DNA of 64,000 nucleotides from Paraphoma chrysanthemicola (taxonomy: Eukaryota; Ascomycota; Dothideomycetes; Pleosporales; Phaeosphaeriaceae): assembly GCA_020744225.1 (NCBI GenBank), contig JAGMWG010000006.1, forward strand, positions 1,674,001 to 1,738,000, read 5' to 3'. The position numbers were made by a program, and so were the translations under genes. Under the pieces are notes generated by a model. That model did not search any database, was not told the origin of the DNA, and worked only from the letters and a program-made list of their open reading frames with translations. Positions 42,846 to 52,950 of the stretch are shown piece after piece. Every line of letters starts with the position of its first letter. The stretch's first letter is position 1.

Positions 42846-43665
42846 GTGCTACTTCGCCGAGCTCACACGACCTGTCCAACAGTGCCCTCTGGGATCGTGT
42901 CAAGTATTCAGCACTTTCCTACACATGGGGTGCAGCAACAGACTCGGAATAAGTCAAAGACATCCTCATACATGATGAACTCGTCAGTGTCCGGTGCAAC
43001 CTCTGGGACCTTTTGCACACGATGCGCAAGTTGAAAAATGAGGGACCGTTCTGGATTGACACCTTGGGTAATGACCAGTCAGATCCAAAGGAGAAGGAAA
43101 AACAACTACAACTCATGCCCAAAATTTACAAGCATGCTGCTGTTGTGCTCGTTTGGCTTGGCAAAGGAGTGAAGAAAGAAGAACCTGCACTGGAGTTGCT
43201 GCACGAAAGTTATGCAAGAGGCATGGACGGATTTCGAACAGCAATTTCGTCATCAGTTACCTGGAGGACTCCCAAACTGTGCTTGAGATTCATCATCGAG
43301 AACGAGTATTGGACGAGGCCATGGACTGTCCAGCAAATAAACATGGCCAAGAAAATAGACGTATACACTGGCACTCTGCGCTGGAAATTAACGGTGTAGA
43401 CAGCCTCATGACTTCACAACGTGTTTATTCCGAGTCAATACTTGTTCATCAATTCCGTCCTTTCGAAGAAGCGCGGAGTTCAATTTCAGCATGGTGCATC
43501 GCTGTCTTCTACTGGTCCCTCTCGTACTAGCTGCGAGAAATTAAAGCGGTTTATCGCTCATGGTGCCAGGGCGACGTGCGATCTGAGCACAAACATAGAG
43601 GCGAGGTGGCTCGCGGCTACCTGCTGTTTCGATCGCGGGGCTCACAGGCGACAGGTGATGAGGTA
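42846..43665 (+). pseudogene. Decayed HET-domain gene 2
   Basis: The core HET motif is visible (VKYSALSYTWGAATDSE) but is followed at once by an in-frame TAA (42950-42952). The same frame then continues VKDILIHDELVSVRCNLWDLLHTM, GPFWIDTLGNDQSDPKEKEKQLQLMPKIYKHAAVVLVWLGKG and a weak WTRPWTVQQ, ending at TAG near 43399. Normal HET genes have WIDALCINQ here; this copy has changed Cys and Asn residues. Weak HET-like pieces in another frame extend to about 43660. No credible start ATG or full-length frame exists. It lies immediately upstream of an intact HET gene on the same strand. Confidence 0.7.
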
Positions 43666-43789
43666 GCTTCACCGGTCGACAGCCTCGTGCGGGGCATGAC
43701 TACGGTATGAGCAAAATGAAGCCTCGTTCTTGCGCCCTTCGAAAGTACAACACTAAACGCTTGATCCGTGCGGTCAGCTCACACCACGA

Positions 43790-45718
43790 ATGTTTCGAGC
43801 TTCTGCCGCAGTACAAGCAGCCATGTCACAAGGGTCGATGTATAAGCAGCGTATCCTGAGCGGTCGCACATTTCGACTCTTATTCGTCCATCCTGCGAAG
43901 GACAAGCACCAGCAGCTTGTATGCTCCTCTCGTCCCTTTGATATCGATGCGGCCCCATCTTTCGAAGCCGTTTCGTATGTTTGGGGCTCTCCCGAGCCTG
44001 CTGCTCAACTGCTATGCAATGGACAGCCTTTCGTCGTGCAGCCAGCACTTGCGAGCGCCTTGACGCGATTACGCCTACAACGCTCGACACGCGTTCTCTG
44101 GGCAGACGCTATCTGCATCAATCAAAGTGACATTGAGGAGAAAAATCATCAAGTGCCTCTGATGGGACAGATTTATTCATTAGCAGAGAGAGTCGCGGTC
44201 TGGTTGGGGCCTGCGCATTCAAAGCATACTCGGAAAGCCTTGGAAGTTGTGGAGTACATCGCTGCCGCCTGTGTGCAGTATGACCGAGAGCATAATCGGA
44301 ACCCCGGCCACAATGAAGAATGGGATCATGTCCATCTCCCAATGGACAGATTCACGTTGGCTGCATGTGCCAGTCTAAAGGAACTGTTTGAACGACCTTG
44401 GTTCCGGAGGATCTGGTGTCTTCAAGAGATCCGCCTAGCAAGAGAAGCATCGATCATTTGTGGTGAGCATGTAATTACTTGGGAAACTCTCAGTATGGCA
44501 GCATCATGGATTTTCAAGAAGTACCCAACGTTCGAAAACTTCCTGAGCCATGACCTTGTGCTTGCATCCCTAGCACACGTCGAAGTGCTTCCAGCATACA
44601 TCATGAATGATCGCGTCGGAACCGATCTTCTGACAACGCTAGACGGCGGCCGCGGTTTCTACTCGACAGATCCAAGAGACAAAGTATACGGCATTATGAA
44701 TGTAGTGTCACCAAAATCGGAAGCAGAGAACATTGTCGTAGACTATGACAAGAGCGTCGCGGAGGTCTACGCTGACACTGTCTTGGCGATCATCCGATCA
44801 TATTCGCGATTGGATGCTTTCAGTTGCATCACGCATCCGCTAAAGTATAATGGAGACGACGGCTACAGATCATGGGCCCCGCGGTGGGACAGTCATGATA
44901 TCGCGACAAGCATTGGCCATCCTTTCTTAGGTTGTCCGTGGGATGCCTCTAGGAGCAAGCAAGCCACACTCATCAACGACAACTTAAGCTCAGATACGCT
45001 TTGCCTTCAGGGTTTGCTCTATGACGACGTATCCGAAGTTGGCGAAGTCATGAGCCTTGACAATATGTCTACGTGGCCTGCGCAAGACGATAGTGTCAAC
45101 GATCCAGTCATTCTTGAAGAGATTATCCAGACCCGTCAGCCATCCAGAACTAGCAGCACAAGAGGCACATTTGGCAGTCAATCTCCAAGCTTGCATCCAC
45201 TACTCAAGGTCTATCATCGCATGTTTCCGGATGTGACTTCGCGATCCCGAGGTTCGGATTCTCCTTCCCGATCAAACTTGGATCTTTTAGCCCGCACCGT
45301 CGCAGCAGGCAGGATGGCCCAGCAGTACGTCGAAGAGCTCGATCCCGATACCAAAGAGAGATGCTATCAAACATTTGCAGAGTCGATGCTCAAACTTGAC
45401 CGCTTGCGATTCTCGGACCAAGATAATTACACACCTGACGCAGACGTAGAACAATTTGTAGCGGGCGCCAGCTTGTATTGCAATCAACGTCGCATGTTCT
45501 GGTCCAAGAATAGATCTCTCGGTCTTGGTCCGCAATGCATGGAAGTTGGCGACATTGTGGTGGTGCTGTATGGTGGGAATACACCATACGTGTTAAGACA
45601 GCGAGGAGACAAGCACTTGTTCATGGGCCAGGCTTATATCGACAACATCATGCACGGAGAAGTCGTTGAAGATCTACATGCGGGAAAAATGCAGGAGGTG
45701 ATGTTCTGTTTGATCTGA
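43790..45718 (+). CDS. HET-domain (heterokaryon incompatibility) protein, 642 aa
   Basis: Single open frame from ATG 43790. The HET domain lies at about residues 55-205 with FEAVSYVWGSPE, RVLWADAICINQSDIEEKNHQVPLMGQIYSLAERVAVWLG, then FERPWFRRIWCLQEIRLAREASIICGEHVITWE and TDPRDKVYGIMNVV. The C-terminal part is long and variable, containing Ser-rich and charged stretches, and ends with GDIVVVLYGGNTPYVLR...FMGQAYIDNIMHGEVVE, a common HET C-terminal module. HET domains have a TIR-like fold and cause cell death after non-self recognition. It appears intact, unlike the two decayed copies to its left. Which partner triggers it is unknown; no STAND/NACHT gene lies next to it. Confidence 0.9.
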   Translation: MFRASAAVQAAMSQGSMYKQRILSGRTFRLLFVHPAKDKHQQLVCSSRPFDIDAAPSFEAVSYVWGSPEPAAQLLCNGQPFVVQPALASALTRLRLQRSTRVLWADAICINQSDIEEKNHQVPLMGQIYSLAERVAVWLGPAHSKHTRKALEVVEYIAAACVQYDREHNRNPGHNEEWDHVHLPMDRFTLAACASLKELFERPWFRRIWCLQEIRLAREASIICGEHVITWETLSMAASWIFKKYPTFENFLSHDLVLASLAHVEVLPAYIMNDRVGTDLLTTLDGGRGFYSTDPRDKVYGIMNVVSPKSEAENIVVDYDKSVAEVYADTVLAIIRSYSRLDAFSCITHPLKYNGDDGYRSWAPRWDSHDIATSIGHPFLGCPWDASRSKQATLINDNLSSDTLCLQGLLYDDVSEVGEVMSLDNMSTWPAQDDSVNDPVILEEIIQTRQPSRTSSTRGTFGSQSPSLHPLLKVYHRMFPDVTSRSRGSDSPSRSNLDLLARTVAAGRMAQQYVEELDPDTKERCYQTFAESMLKLDRLRFSDQDNYTPDADVEQFVAGASLYCNQRRMFWSKNRSLGLGPQCMEVGDIVVVLYGGNTPYVLRQRGDKHLFMGQAYIDNIMHGEVVEDLHAGKMQEVMFCLI

Positions 45719-46375
45719 CTTTGACTGGTTGAACATGCAACGCGCAAACAGACGGCAGCACCTGGCCGCCACCACTAAGGAACGGCAGGACACAGGACCG
45801 AATTGCAAAACGTAGATGCTGACAGGATTATGCTTTGTCCCCAGCCGTAGGCCTCGACAGTAGTGTTCTTACCCACAGCACATCTATTTTAGGCCCTGGA
45901 GTGGGATAGCATACTTCTGGTCATCGTCGCCAGACTTGCGAGGCTTCTCACACACGTGCACGATTCGTCACCGTCAACGCTACTTACTTCCACCACAACA
46001 AGCAGAAGAACGAAAAAAGGCTTATGGCGATATAATTGGCAAAAACATACAACAGCGGGGATTCGCCAGTGGTCACCCACCTGACTACTAGTCCGCCGGT
46101 ACACTGCTTAAGTACAGCTGAGCGAACGGGAAGCTCTGTTTTCAGTGTCCTATGGTCGTATGTGGAATAAATTCAGGATGTTTTTGTATATATTCTTTTT
46201 CGTTACTAGCATTCTGCTCCTCAACTAGAGCGAACATGCAGCACGCCAACTTCACTTGAAAATTGCGCGAAAAGGATTTCTCGCGCAAACGTTTGGAAGC
46301 CTTGGAATTTAGTTGGAGCTTGTAGTGCTTTCATTTGACTTTCGATTAGATCAGCGGCAACGCCCGATAATAATG
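45719..46375. other. Intergenic between convergent HET genes, contains a dispersed repeat
   Basis: About 660 bases. It holds one copy of a repeat also found at 52104-52176 (see separate entry). No gene recognised. Confidence 0.5.
46228..46302 (+). repeat. Dispersed imperfect repeat, copy A
   Basis: Starting at gagcgaa, about 75 bases align with 52104-52176: shared blocks include gagcgaa, cacgc, cacttgaaa, ttgcgc and aaacgtt, and many mismatches are C/T or A/G. Flanks upstream also share gtatgtggaa at similar distance. It lies 3' of a HET gene. Confidence 0.5.
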
Positions 46376-48118
46376 CTAATCTATGCTACCTCCAACAGAA
46401 ACGGCATCGACATAGACTTCATATATTGTATGACGGTATAATTCTTTCTCATCAACCCTAGCGCTGATTTTGAACTTGCCTCCTTTGCTGTCTGGCGTCA
46501 CAATGGTATCAGTGTCGTCTTGCGCAGATTGTTTTTCGAGATATTCATAAACGTAACGTTTGTCGTCCTTCGAAAACAGATCCCCTTTTCGCACCGTAGC
46601 TCTACTATAGTGAATGAGCATGAATACGGTAAATGTGGAGTTTGGCTCATTCCATTGTGATTCAAAGCAGAATTCAACCATTGCGGAACTACCAGCGCCA
46701 GATTCCCTTGTAAGAATCTGTTTTTCGGAATCCCATGCCCAATCGGGATTCTCTGCATCCACGTCTCGTAGCCAATCTGATTCGGTTCCGTTCTTGACTC
46801 GATAACCGATCTCCTGGAGACCTCTGCATACGGTGACGATATTTTGATGCTGGCCATAAACCAAGTTCTTTGCTGTGATAGTATCCGTCCCATATCTGGA
46901 AATGATGACTGTACTAGTAATTGACTTTACAGCAGCTCTTGGGCCCAAAACTATCGTAGCAATGGGGCTCGAGTTCTCCCAATCTTCCCCTCTGGGAATA
47001 TGAACCCGAGTTACTTTCTCTACTCTAGGCCTGGTACTGTAATCAGCTGGCACGAGCGGAATACCCAAATATTCCAGACTTCTGCCCGAGGCGCAGCTAA
47101 GCAAACCAAGCCACCCGTAATTATCCAATGGTGAGAAGACAGGATCGTCCGGATCAGCCGAATGGGACACTGGGACAAGCTGTAATTGTATTTGTAAGCC
47201 GACATTGGTCATAGTGAATGGAGAGATCGAGCCTGATCTATACTTCAGGCTGGCGCAATTCTTGAAGTCCTTTGGCGAGCTTGCCAGCACATCCCTTGAG
47301 CTACGCCACTTAGCCATTTCATTCCTCACAGGTTTTGAGATCAGTCCTTGAGGATGATTCATCTCCGGCTCCAGACCCCAAGCGAGGATAGAATCATCGT
47401 CGCTTCTCCTGATTATCTCTTCTTGGAGGCGAAGAAAAGCGCGATCGCCTTCTCCATACAAGAGCGGCATGCTGACGTCGAAAATCCCAAGAAGGCAGTA
47501 TGCCATGTCTTCTAGACGTGTTGTTGCCCGGTGTGAGGCCCATGACATCTTCTTGGCAACGCAGAAGGAGCCGAGACCGACGTCCTTGCCGTCAGTATTC
47601 GGTGATTGACGCAGCACGGTTGCATCTATTCCCGCTATCTCGGATATCCACTCTGCGTGCTCTACCCGCTTGCCTAGCATTTTCCAGTCTCGATCATAAA
47701 AGATCACGTCTTTCGGTGCTAGCAACTCTTGCAGTGTCCAGCCCCGTGTGAACCATCTACTTTTGGAGAAGCTTTCCTTCATGTTGGCTTCTAGGACGTC
47801 CGGAAGATACGCATAACAGTAAACCGAGTTTCTGTACCAAGTAAACATAGAGTTTATGGCCTCGGAAAGCTCCGAACTGGGACTTTTGTCGATGCAGCAG
47901 GTATCGACCCATGTGTACTTGAGTCCGTCCCGAATTGCTTGCGCGCATGTGAATGAGATCTTTTGAAATCCTTCTCGGGCTGCTGTAGACTGACCAAAGG
48001 GAAGATCGGCGAAAGACACCGCATCATTACCCCAGGTATGCGATAAAATCGCATACTGTGGAATGTTACTGCCAAAGAATTCTTCGAGCTGTAGTGTTGA
48101 GCAGTTGATGAGTCGTAT
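46376..48118 (-). CDS. HET-domain protein (HET-D/E type N-terminus); conventional start codon missing
   Basis: The minus-strand frame is open from 48118 to the stop at 46376 (580 codons). It covers the full HET-D/E-type domain: RLINCSTLQLEEFFG, YAILSHTWGNDAVSFADLP, YTWVDTCCIDKSPSSELSEAINSMFTWYRNSVYCYAYL, SRWFTRGWTLQELLAPKDVIFYDRDW, and RLEDMAYCLLGIFDVSMPLLYGEGDRAFLRLQEEI. These proteins normally begin MRLL/MRLI at this point, but here the codon is ATA (48118-48116), preceded a few codons upstream by an in-frame TAA. The first in-frame ATG is inside the HET domain. Either the start was lost, or an upstream exon is spliced to the CCAG at 48121. The C-terminal half lacks NACHT or WD repeats and is of unknown type. 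Confidence 0.8.
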   Translation of the reverse strand: MRLINCSTLQLEEFFGSNIPQYAILSHTWGNDAVSFADLPFGQSTAAREGFQKISFTCAQAIRDGLKYTWVDTCCIDKSPSSELSEAINSMFTWYRNSVYCYAYLPDVLEANMKESFSKSRWFTRGWTLQELLAPKDVIFYDRDWKMLGKRVEHAEWISEIAGIDATVLRQSPNTDGKDVGLGSFCVAKKMSWASHRATTRLEDMAYCLLGIFDVSMPLLYGEGDRAFLRLQEEIIRRSDDDSILAWGLEPEMNHPQGLISKPVRNEMAKWRSSRDVLASSPKDFKNCASLKYRSGSISPFTMTNVGLQIQLQLVPVSHSADPDDPVFSPLDNYGWLGLLSCASGRSLEYLGIPLVPADYSTRPRVEKVTRVHIPRGEDWENSSPIATIVLGPRAAVKSITSTVIISRYGTDTITAKNLVYGQHQNIVTVCRGLQEIGYRVKNGTESDWLRDVDAENPDWAWDSEKQILTRESGAGSSAMVEFCFESQWNEPNSTFTVFMLIHYSRATVRKGDLFSKDDKRYVYEYLEKQSAQDDTDTIVTPDSKGGKFKISARVDEKELYRHTIYEVYVDAVSVGGSID

Positions 48119-49572
48119 ACTGGAGATCTCTTATGTGATCGTCTCGAACGTGACGGTAACGAGTGGCTTGGGAAAGCGTAGAGGGCCAGGACGGCAGCGC
48201 TACTGGCTGTAAGGCTAGATCGAACAACGGAGTTATCTGAGCTTGCACTCACTAGTACTCTACACTATGATACGGCAACCTTTGCTTATGTTGAGGTTCA
48301 GGTCGACTTGCGAACTCCAAGCAGCTCAGAGGGTGAATCGATTCAAATTAGTACTGAGAATGAGGGCTATAATTTTCCAAAGGCTAAAGGTGAAATCCAG
48401 AATATACAGTAGCAGGCGAGCTATCGCATCGAAGACTTTCAAGTCTGGGCGGCAATGCGCAGGGCGGCAAACGTGAGGTTGGAGACGGTGCCTTTAACAA
48501 TCCTGCCAGGCTACGGTACCAGCTGGATCCCGTCTTTTTGGGGCCCTGACAAGCTCTGCCAGGCGGGTGGCCCACTAAGTCTAGGTATTGTGGGTGGTTC
48601 GAGGCGCCGCACTAGCACGCACGAAGAGGTCGCTAGACATTACTCAATTCAAGATCTTTCGCAGGGTTGCCACGGGTATAATACCATGAATAAAAGCGCC
48701 GACCTCTAGCACACTACACTACGTGTGCCGTGAGGTCTCGAAGTTTGCGGGGACACCCGCGGACAGCATTAAAAGCGTAATGTAGAGAAGAGGGCAATTT
48801 TAGTCGCTATCGAACGTGGAAAGAAATGATAGGCGCGTTTCACGCTCGCGGGGGTACAAAATGAGGTCCGGCGTGTCCGTCGGCGTTTCGAGCTTCTGAT
48901 CCGCGCGACGCTGCGGCTGTGGGGGCGGATGTGCAGGGTCGGCTTCTTGGCTGTTGTTGCAGCTCGACAAACAGCGGATGATTGTTTCGATCGAGCCGCT
49001 GCCATTGACGTGAAACAAGGGGTACGCTTGCCGCGTTTGCTAAGAACGGATTAGCGTAATTTCTCATGTTGGTGCAATCTATCTAGCGCATGGTTCCTAC
49101 CTCGACTGCTGGCAACACATCATTCTTCCGATTTGAGAGCAAGCAGTTCTATCTCTGTCGCATATTTTGGCAACGAGATCTGTTTGGATTGTGAGAATAC
49201 ATGCACTGTTTTCTAGACTCATCCTGATCCTATTGGTAATCATAATGTAGAGCAAAAGAATATTAAGACTGGACAGATGTTGCCTGCTGTGCCGCATGGT
49301 TCGGTACACACACACGAATCCTCCAAGCGCCACACGTCGCGTCAATGGATATGAAACTTCTTATGTGCGCATAGATACACTACATTGGGAAGGCAAGACA
49401 TGCTTGATTTAGGTCAACATATTTACCCGAGCATCACGGCTGTGCATCAGTTAATCGAGGAGTTTCAGGTGTAGTGTGCAACCATACGTTAAATACTGTA
49501 TCTTTCTCTCTTATGTACATAGTCGAAATACTTCTTCAAATCTTACCTTTCAGCACCCTTGGCCACATCACA
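48119..49572. other. Intergenic (1.45 kb) with one weak coding signal
   Basis: No clear gene. On the minus strand, 49018-48800 encodes a 72-residue open frame with a Gln/Pro/Arg middle and a protein-like end (DTPDLILYPRERE...). It could be the last exon of a decayed gene, but no start or family could be found. The promoter of the PD-(D/E)XK-PHD gene lies at the right end. Confidence 0.4.
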
Positions 49573-52016
49573 ATGTCTCCACCCATAACTTTGCAAGATT
49601 ATGACATTCACATCGAAAAGGCAGGAACACTTGACAGCATATCCGACAGTCCGGAACTCCTGAACCTTTTTACACTGATCCTCTCAGTGGAGTCACTAGA
49701 GTGGGACCTTTTTGGTGGCACAATGACAGGAGAACACTCCATTCACGCCACCCCTGTCATGCAATATGAATCAGAACTCAAATTGGAGGCCGAAGAATTG
49801 GCAGAAGACTGTCGTGGATCTAAGCGCCCCGACGCCTCCGAGGAGTCGTGGGTGCAAATCCTCCAGCCGATTGTGTTTTATCGATTCAATACCGAAGCCG
49901 AGGAGGCATATAAAAGGAGAAGACACCATCATTGGTAAGAGAAGCCTGCTCAGGTGACTACATGTCGAAGTTGCTTCTTACTCCCATCATAGCTTCATTT
50001 GCGGCAAGCATTTTCCCCTCCGAAGTCGTCCTCTAGTGAATCATCGGAACCCAAGGACGTTTGAAAACGAATTGCGTAGAGTACATGGGAGCGATCGAGA
50101 TGCAGAAGATGAAGATGTTTGGTAAGAGCCACCGAGACAGACCCAAGTCAGTGTTAGCTTCGAGCTGAACAAGACCAGCCGAGTGCACTACAACATTCCC
50201 AACTTTGATATTGGCAAGTTGACCTACCTCGGATATGAAGACGAGAAGAAGAAGATCCCGGATCTAACTATGGGGTTGCTCGTTTGGGCCGACGATCTTT
50301 ATCACCGTCCACCCAATATGGCGCAGGACGAACTGGACACCATTCTGCAGCACGATCTGGTGAAGGCTTTTCACCCACGCATACTGCATGATTTAGAAAC
50401 GAGGGGGCACATCAAACCCATCTTTGCCTTTGCCCGTGGAAAGAAAAACACCCACGTCCGACGTGTAGCCAAACCGTCTCTCCACTTTCCTTTCGTACTA
50501 TGGGAGGCAAAAAAGGCATCCGAAGGTGATCCCGTGCTTCAGAACGCGCTGAAGGTCAAAATGATCTTGGCATGGCAACAAGACTTAGCAACTCGAGCCA
50601 ACATTGCATGGGCACCACTTGTGTTCCACTTCGTGAGCCAGGGATCAGAGTGGAAGCTCTATACATGTCACCTGGGGCAATCAACACCAAGGAACAAAAT
50701 CTATTCGGTAAGCCTCTACATATAATAATGTCTACGCATTGAGATTCTTAATTTGTAAGTAGGAATTTCGACTACTTTGGTCTGGTGATTGCGCCAACCG
50801 GACGAAGGCACTTCAGCTTCTCTATCTTGTCGACATAATTGCTCTATGGGGGCAATTTCAGTACAAGCCATTCGCTGCGGCATGCATGCGCACGCTCCGC
50901 AAGGAAAGGCGTGACTCGTGTGTCAGCGACGGCAAGCTTCTCCAATATCAGAGAGCGATCAGTGCAGCGAATTTCCGGTCCTTACAGAGTCAAGATACCG
51001 CTACGGTCGCATTGCCGAGCCCTACCTTTGACTTACTACGCGGCAGAACATTCACATCTGGAGCAGAATTGCAAAGGCAGTTTATACAAGGATTTCGAGC
51101 GCTCTCGCTGCGAACCTACTTCATCCCCGAGAGAGATGGATTCATTTGGCTTCAACACCGTCAGTTGTATGGGTCAAATCTTCTAGTAGTCCGAGTTAAT
51201 ACCGAAGGCCTTGTTTTACCGCCTTTGATCATCTTTCACACCACGAATTGGGATTCTCAAGACTTTCGTAAGATCATTCGTGAAGAGAAAGCGAGGATGC
51301 CACAAAACGTTGAAACAGACTTCAGATACGACGAGAACTACACATCAGTCTTGGAAAAATGCTTCAATGCCACCAAAGGATACTGCACTATGCGCGATCT
51401 GCAGTTTTGTGCCATACTTCCGCTCGAACGGCGCCCAATGGAGAGCAACGAGGAAACAGTCGCAGTGCGCGATGGCACGACCTTGACGCAGCTCTTAGGT
51501 CTCCAGGAGCTCGTTGATAGAATTCGAACATCATACAAGCGTTACTGCAGCTGTAATGGACCAGATAAAGGAAGAATGATCTTGTGCGATTCGACGAGGT
51601 GCAACATTGGTTGGTATCATTTCGAGTGCGTCGGTCTCGACATCAACGCAGATCGCAGCCGAGATGACTGGATCTGTGCCACATGTAAACGCTCCTCGAA
51701 CATACGTATATCAAACTACGACAACGAGAAGTGGGAGCCAGGCATCAGCGAGGCAAGCGATAGGCGTATACAGCGTGCGAGGAGTGTCCACCGCGCGTGG
51801 AAAGACCACGACTGGCCGGAAGCGAAGGAAGTACAAAAGCTATACAGTAAAATCTGCTGTCGTATTGAGATGGATACCAACACCGAAAATTTCTCGAATA
51901 CGGTTGAATGTCTGGAGGCAGACAGGCGCGACTACACGACCCAGACCAGGGCCGTTTTGAGGGAGGATCCAAGTAAGATGACACGACTTGTACACCGTTT
52001 CCGTACTTCTAGGTAG
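49573..52016 (+). CDS. PD-(D/E)XK nuclease-like domain fused to a PHD finger, 764 aa
   Basis: Four exons, 49573-49934, 49993-50121, 50158-50707 and 50763-52016; introns are 58, 36 and 55 nt. The first two donors share the same TTG/GTAAGAG boundary. The middle of the protein has the order of a PD-(D/E)XK nuclease: Pro198-Asp199 in KKIPDLTMGLLVWADD, then Glu280-x-Lys282 in FPFVLWEAKK. A helical region with QLLYLVDIIALWGQFQYKPFAAACMRTLRK follows. Near residues 609-658 is a C4HC3 PHD finger (CSCNGPDKGRMILCD, WYHFECVGL, WICATC), closest to the ING type that reads histone H3 tails. The combination suggests a chromatin-targeted nuclease-like protein, but activity is not proven. It sits between HET genes. 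Confidence 0.75.
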
Positions 52017-52950
52017 TCAGAGTGGAAATTTCTTTGTATGTGGAAGAATCTGTCAAAATTAGAATCTATATTGTTAGCAATTGTTAGTGCTGAATCATCC
52101 CACGAGAGCGAATATGTATCACGCTGACTGCACTTGAAAGTTGCGCAAGGAGTACTCTCATCTAAACGTTCAGAGCCGTTGATTTTGGGAAAGTGGAAGG
52201 GGAAGGCGTCATGAATGAAGGAAGGGATGGGTCGAAAGAACAGATAAGTGCTAGCCCAAGCACTTTTTTCGAGATATTTTATGTCAAGTGTATGCGAGCA
52301 TGCGATGTGACGTTGAGTGATGGCGTTATCACACCGAGTCAATATGACAACTTCATAATTCTTCTTTACTAGAATTACTGCACTTCGTGGGCGACTACGC
52401 TTGGAATTTTGTCTCCGTCGTGGATGATGTGTGAAATCTTTTCGGTTCAATACAACGGCACCACAGGTTTTAATTATGCTTGAATCGTTCCCCAAGTTAT
52501 TTCATACGCTCCAAATATGTGCAGTTGAAGGTTCCTGGAGCTGAAGTCGTCTTGTTGCATGCGCCTGATCTTTCGCTGCCGACTTGTACACGCCGGTATC
52601 GCTGCTTTATACTGTATAGATAGTAATGCTATGTTAAATTAGAGATACACGTACGCTCCTCAGATTGATATACAAGGCAGAACAAGTTTTCGCCATTTTT
52701 CGCAGTTTCCACCCTTCGAGTAACGCCGCTTAATAAGCTCCTACAGAAACTGAATCCACTTACTAGATTCCTGTCACAGTGTATCGGCCCTTAATGAACA
52801 AAAAGCGTTAGAATTGATGTTTGCAGGTTTCTCGCAGGCTGACTTGTAGTCACACAGAGCGTCGTGTAGTGAGCCCTTCATCAACCTATTTGAAACTTCG
52901 CCGATTCTTTGTGATGCCAGACCTTTCAAATTCACTATTCCGACACCAGT
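52017..52950. other. Intergenic between convergent genes, contains the second dispersed repeat
   Basis: About 930 bases, A+T-richer than the genes. It includes repeat copy B (52104-52176) and a small hairpin followed by six T at 52246-52270. No gene recognised. Confidence 0.5.
52104..52176 (+). repeat. Dispersed imperfect repeat, copy B
   Basis: Same orientation as copy A at 46228-46302, with roughly 70% identity by eye and many transition differences. It lies about 90 bases 3' of the PD-(D/E)XK-PHD gene. Confidence 0.5.

Noticed and set aside
52246..52270. Hairpin AAGTGCT-loop-AGCACTT followed by six T, like a bacterial terminator
   Set aside because: The context is fungal nuclear DNA, where polymerase II does not use such terminators. 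The stem is short and likely due to chance.
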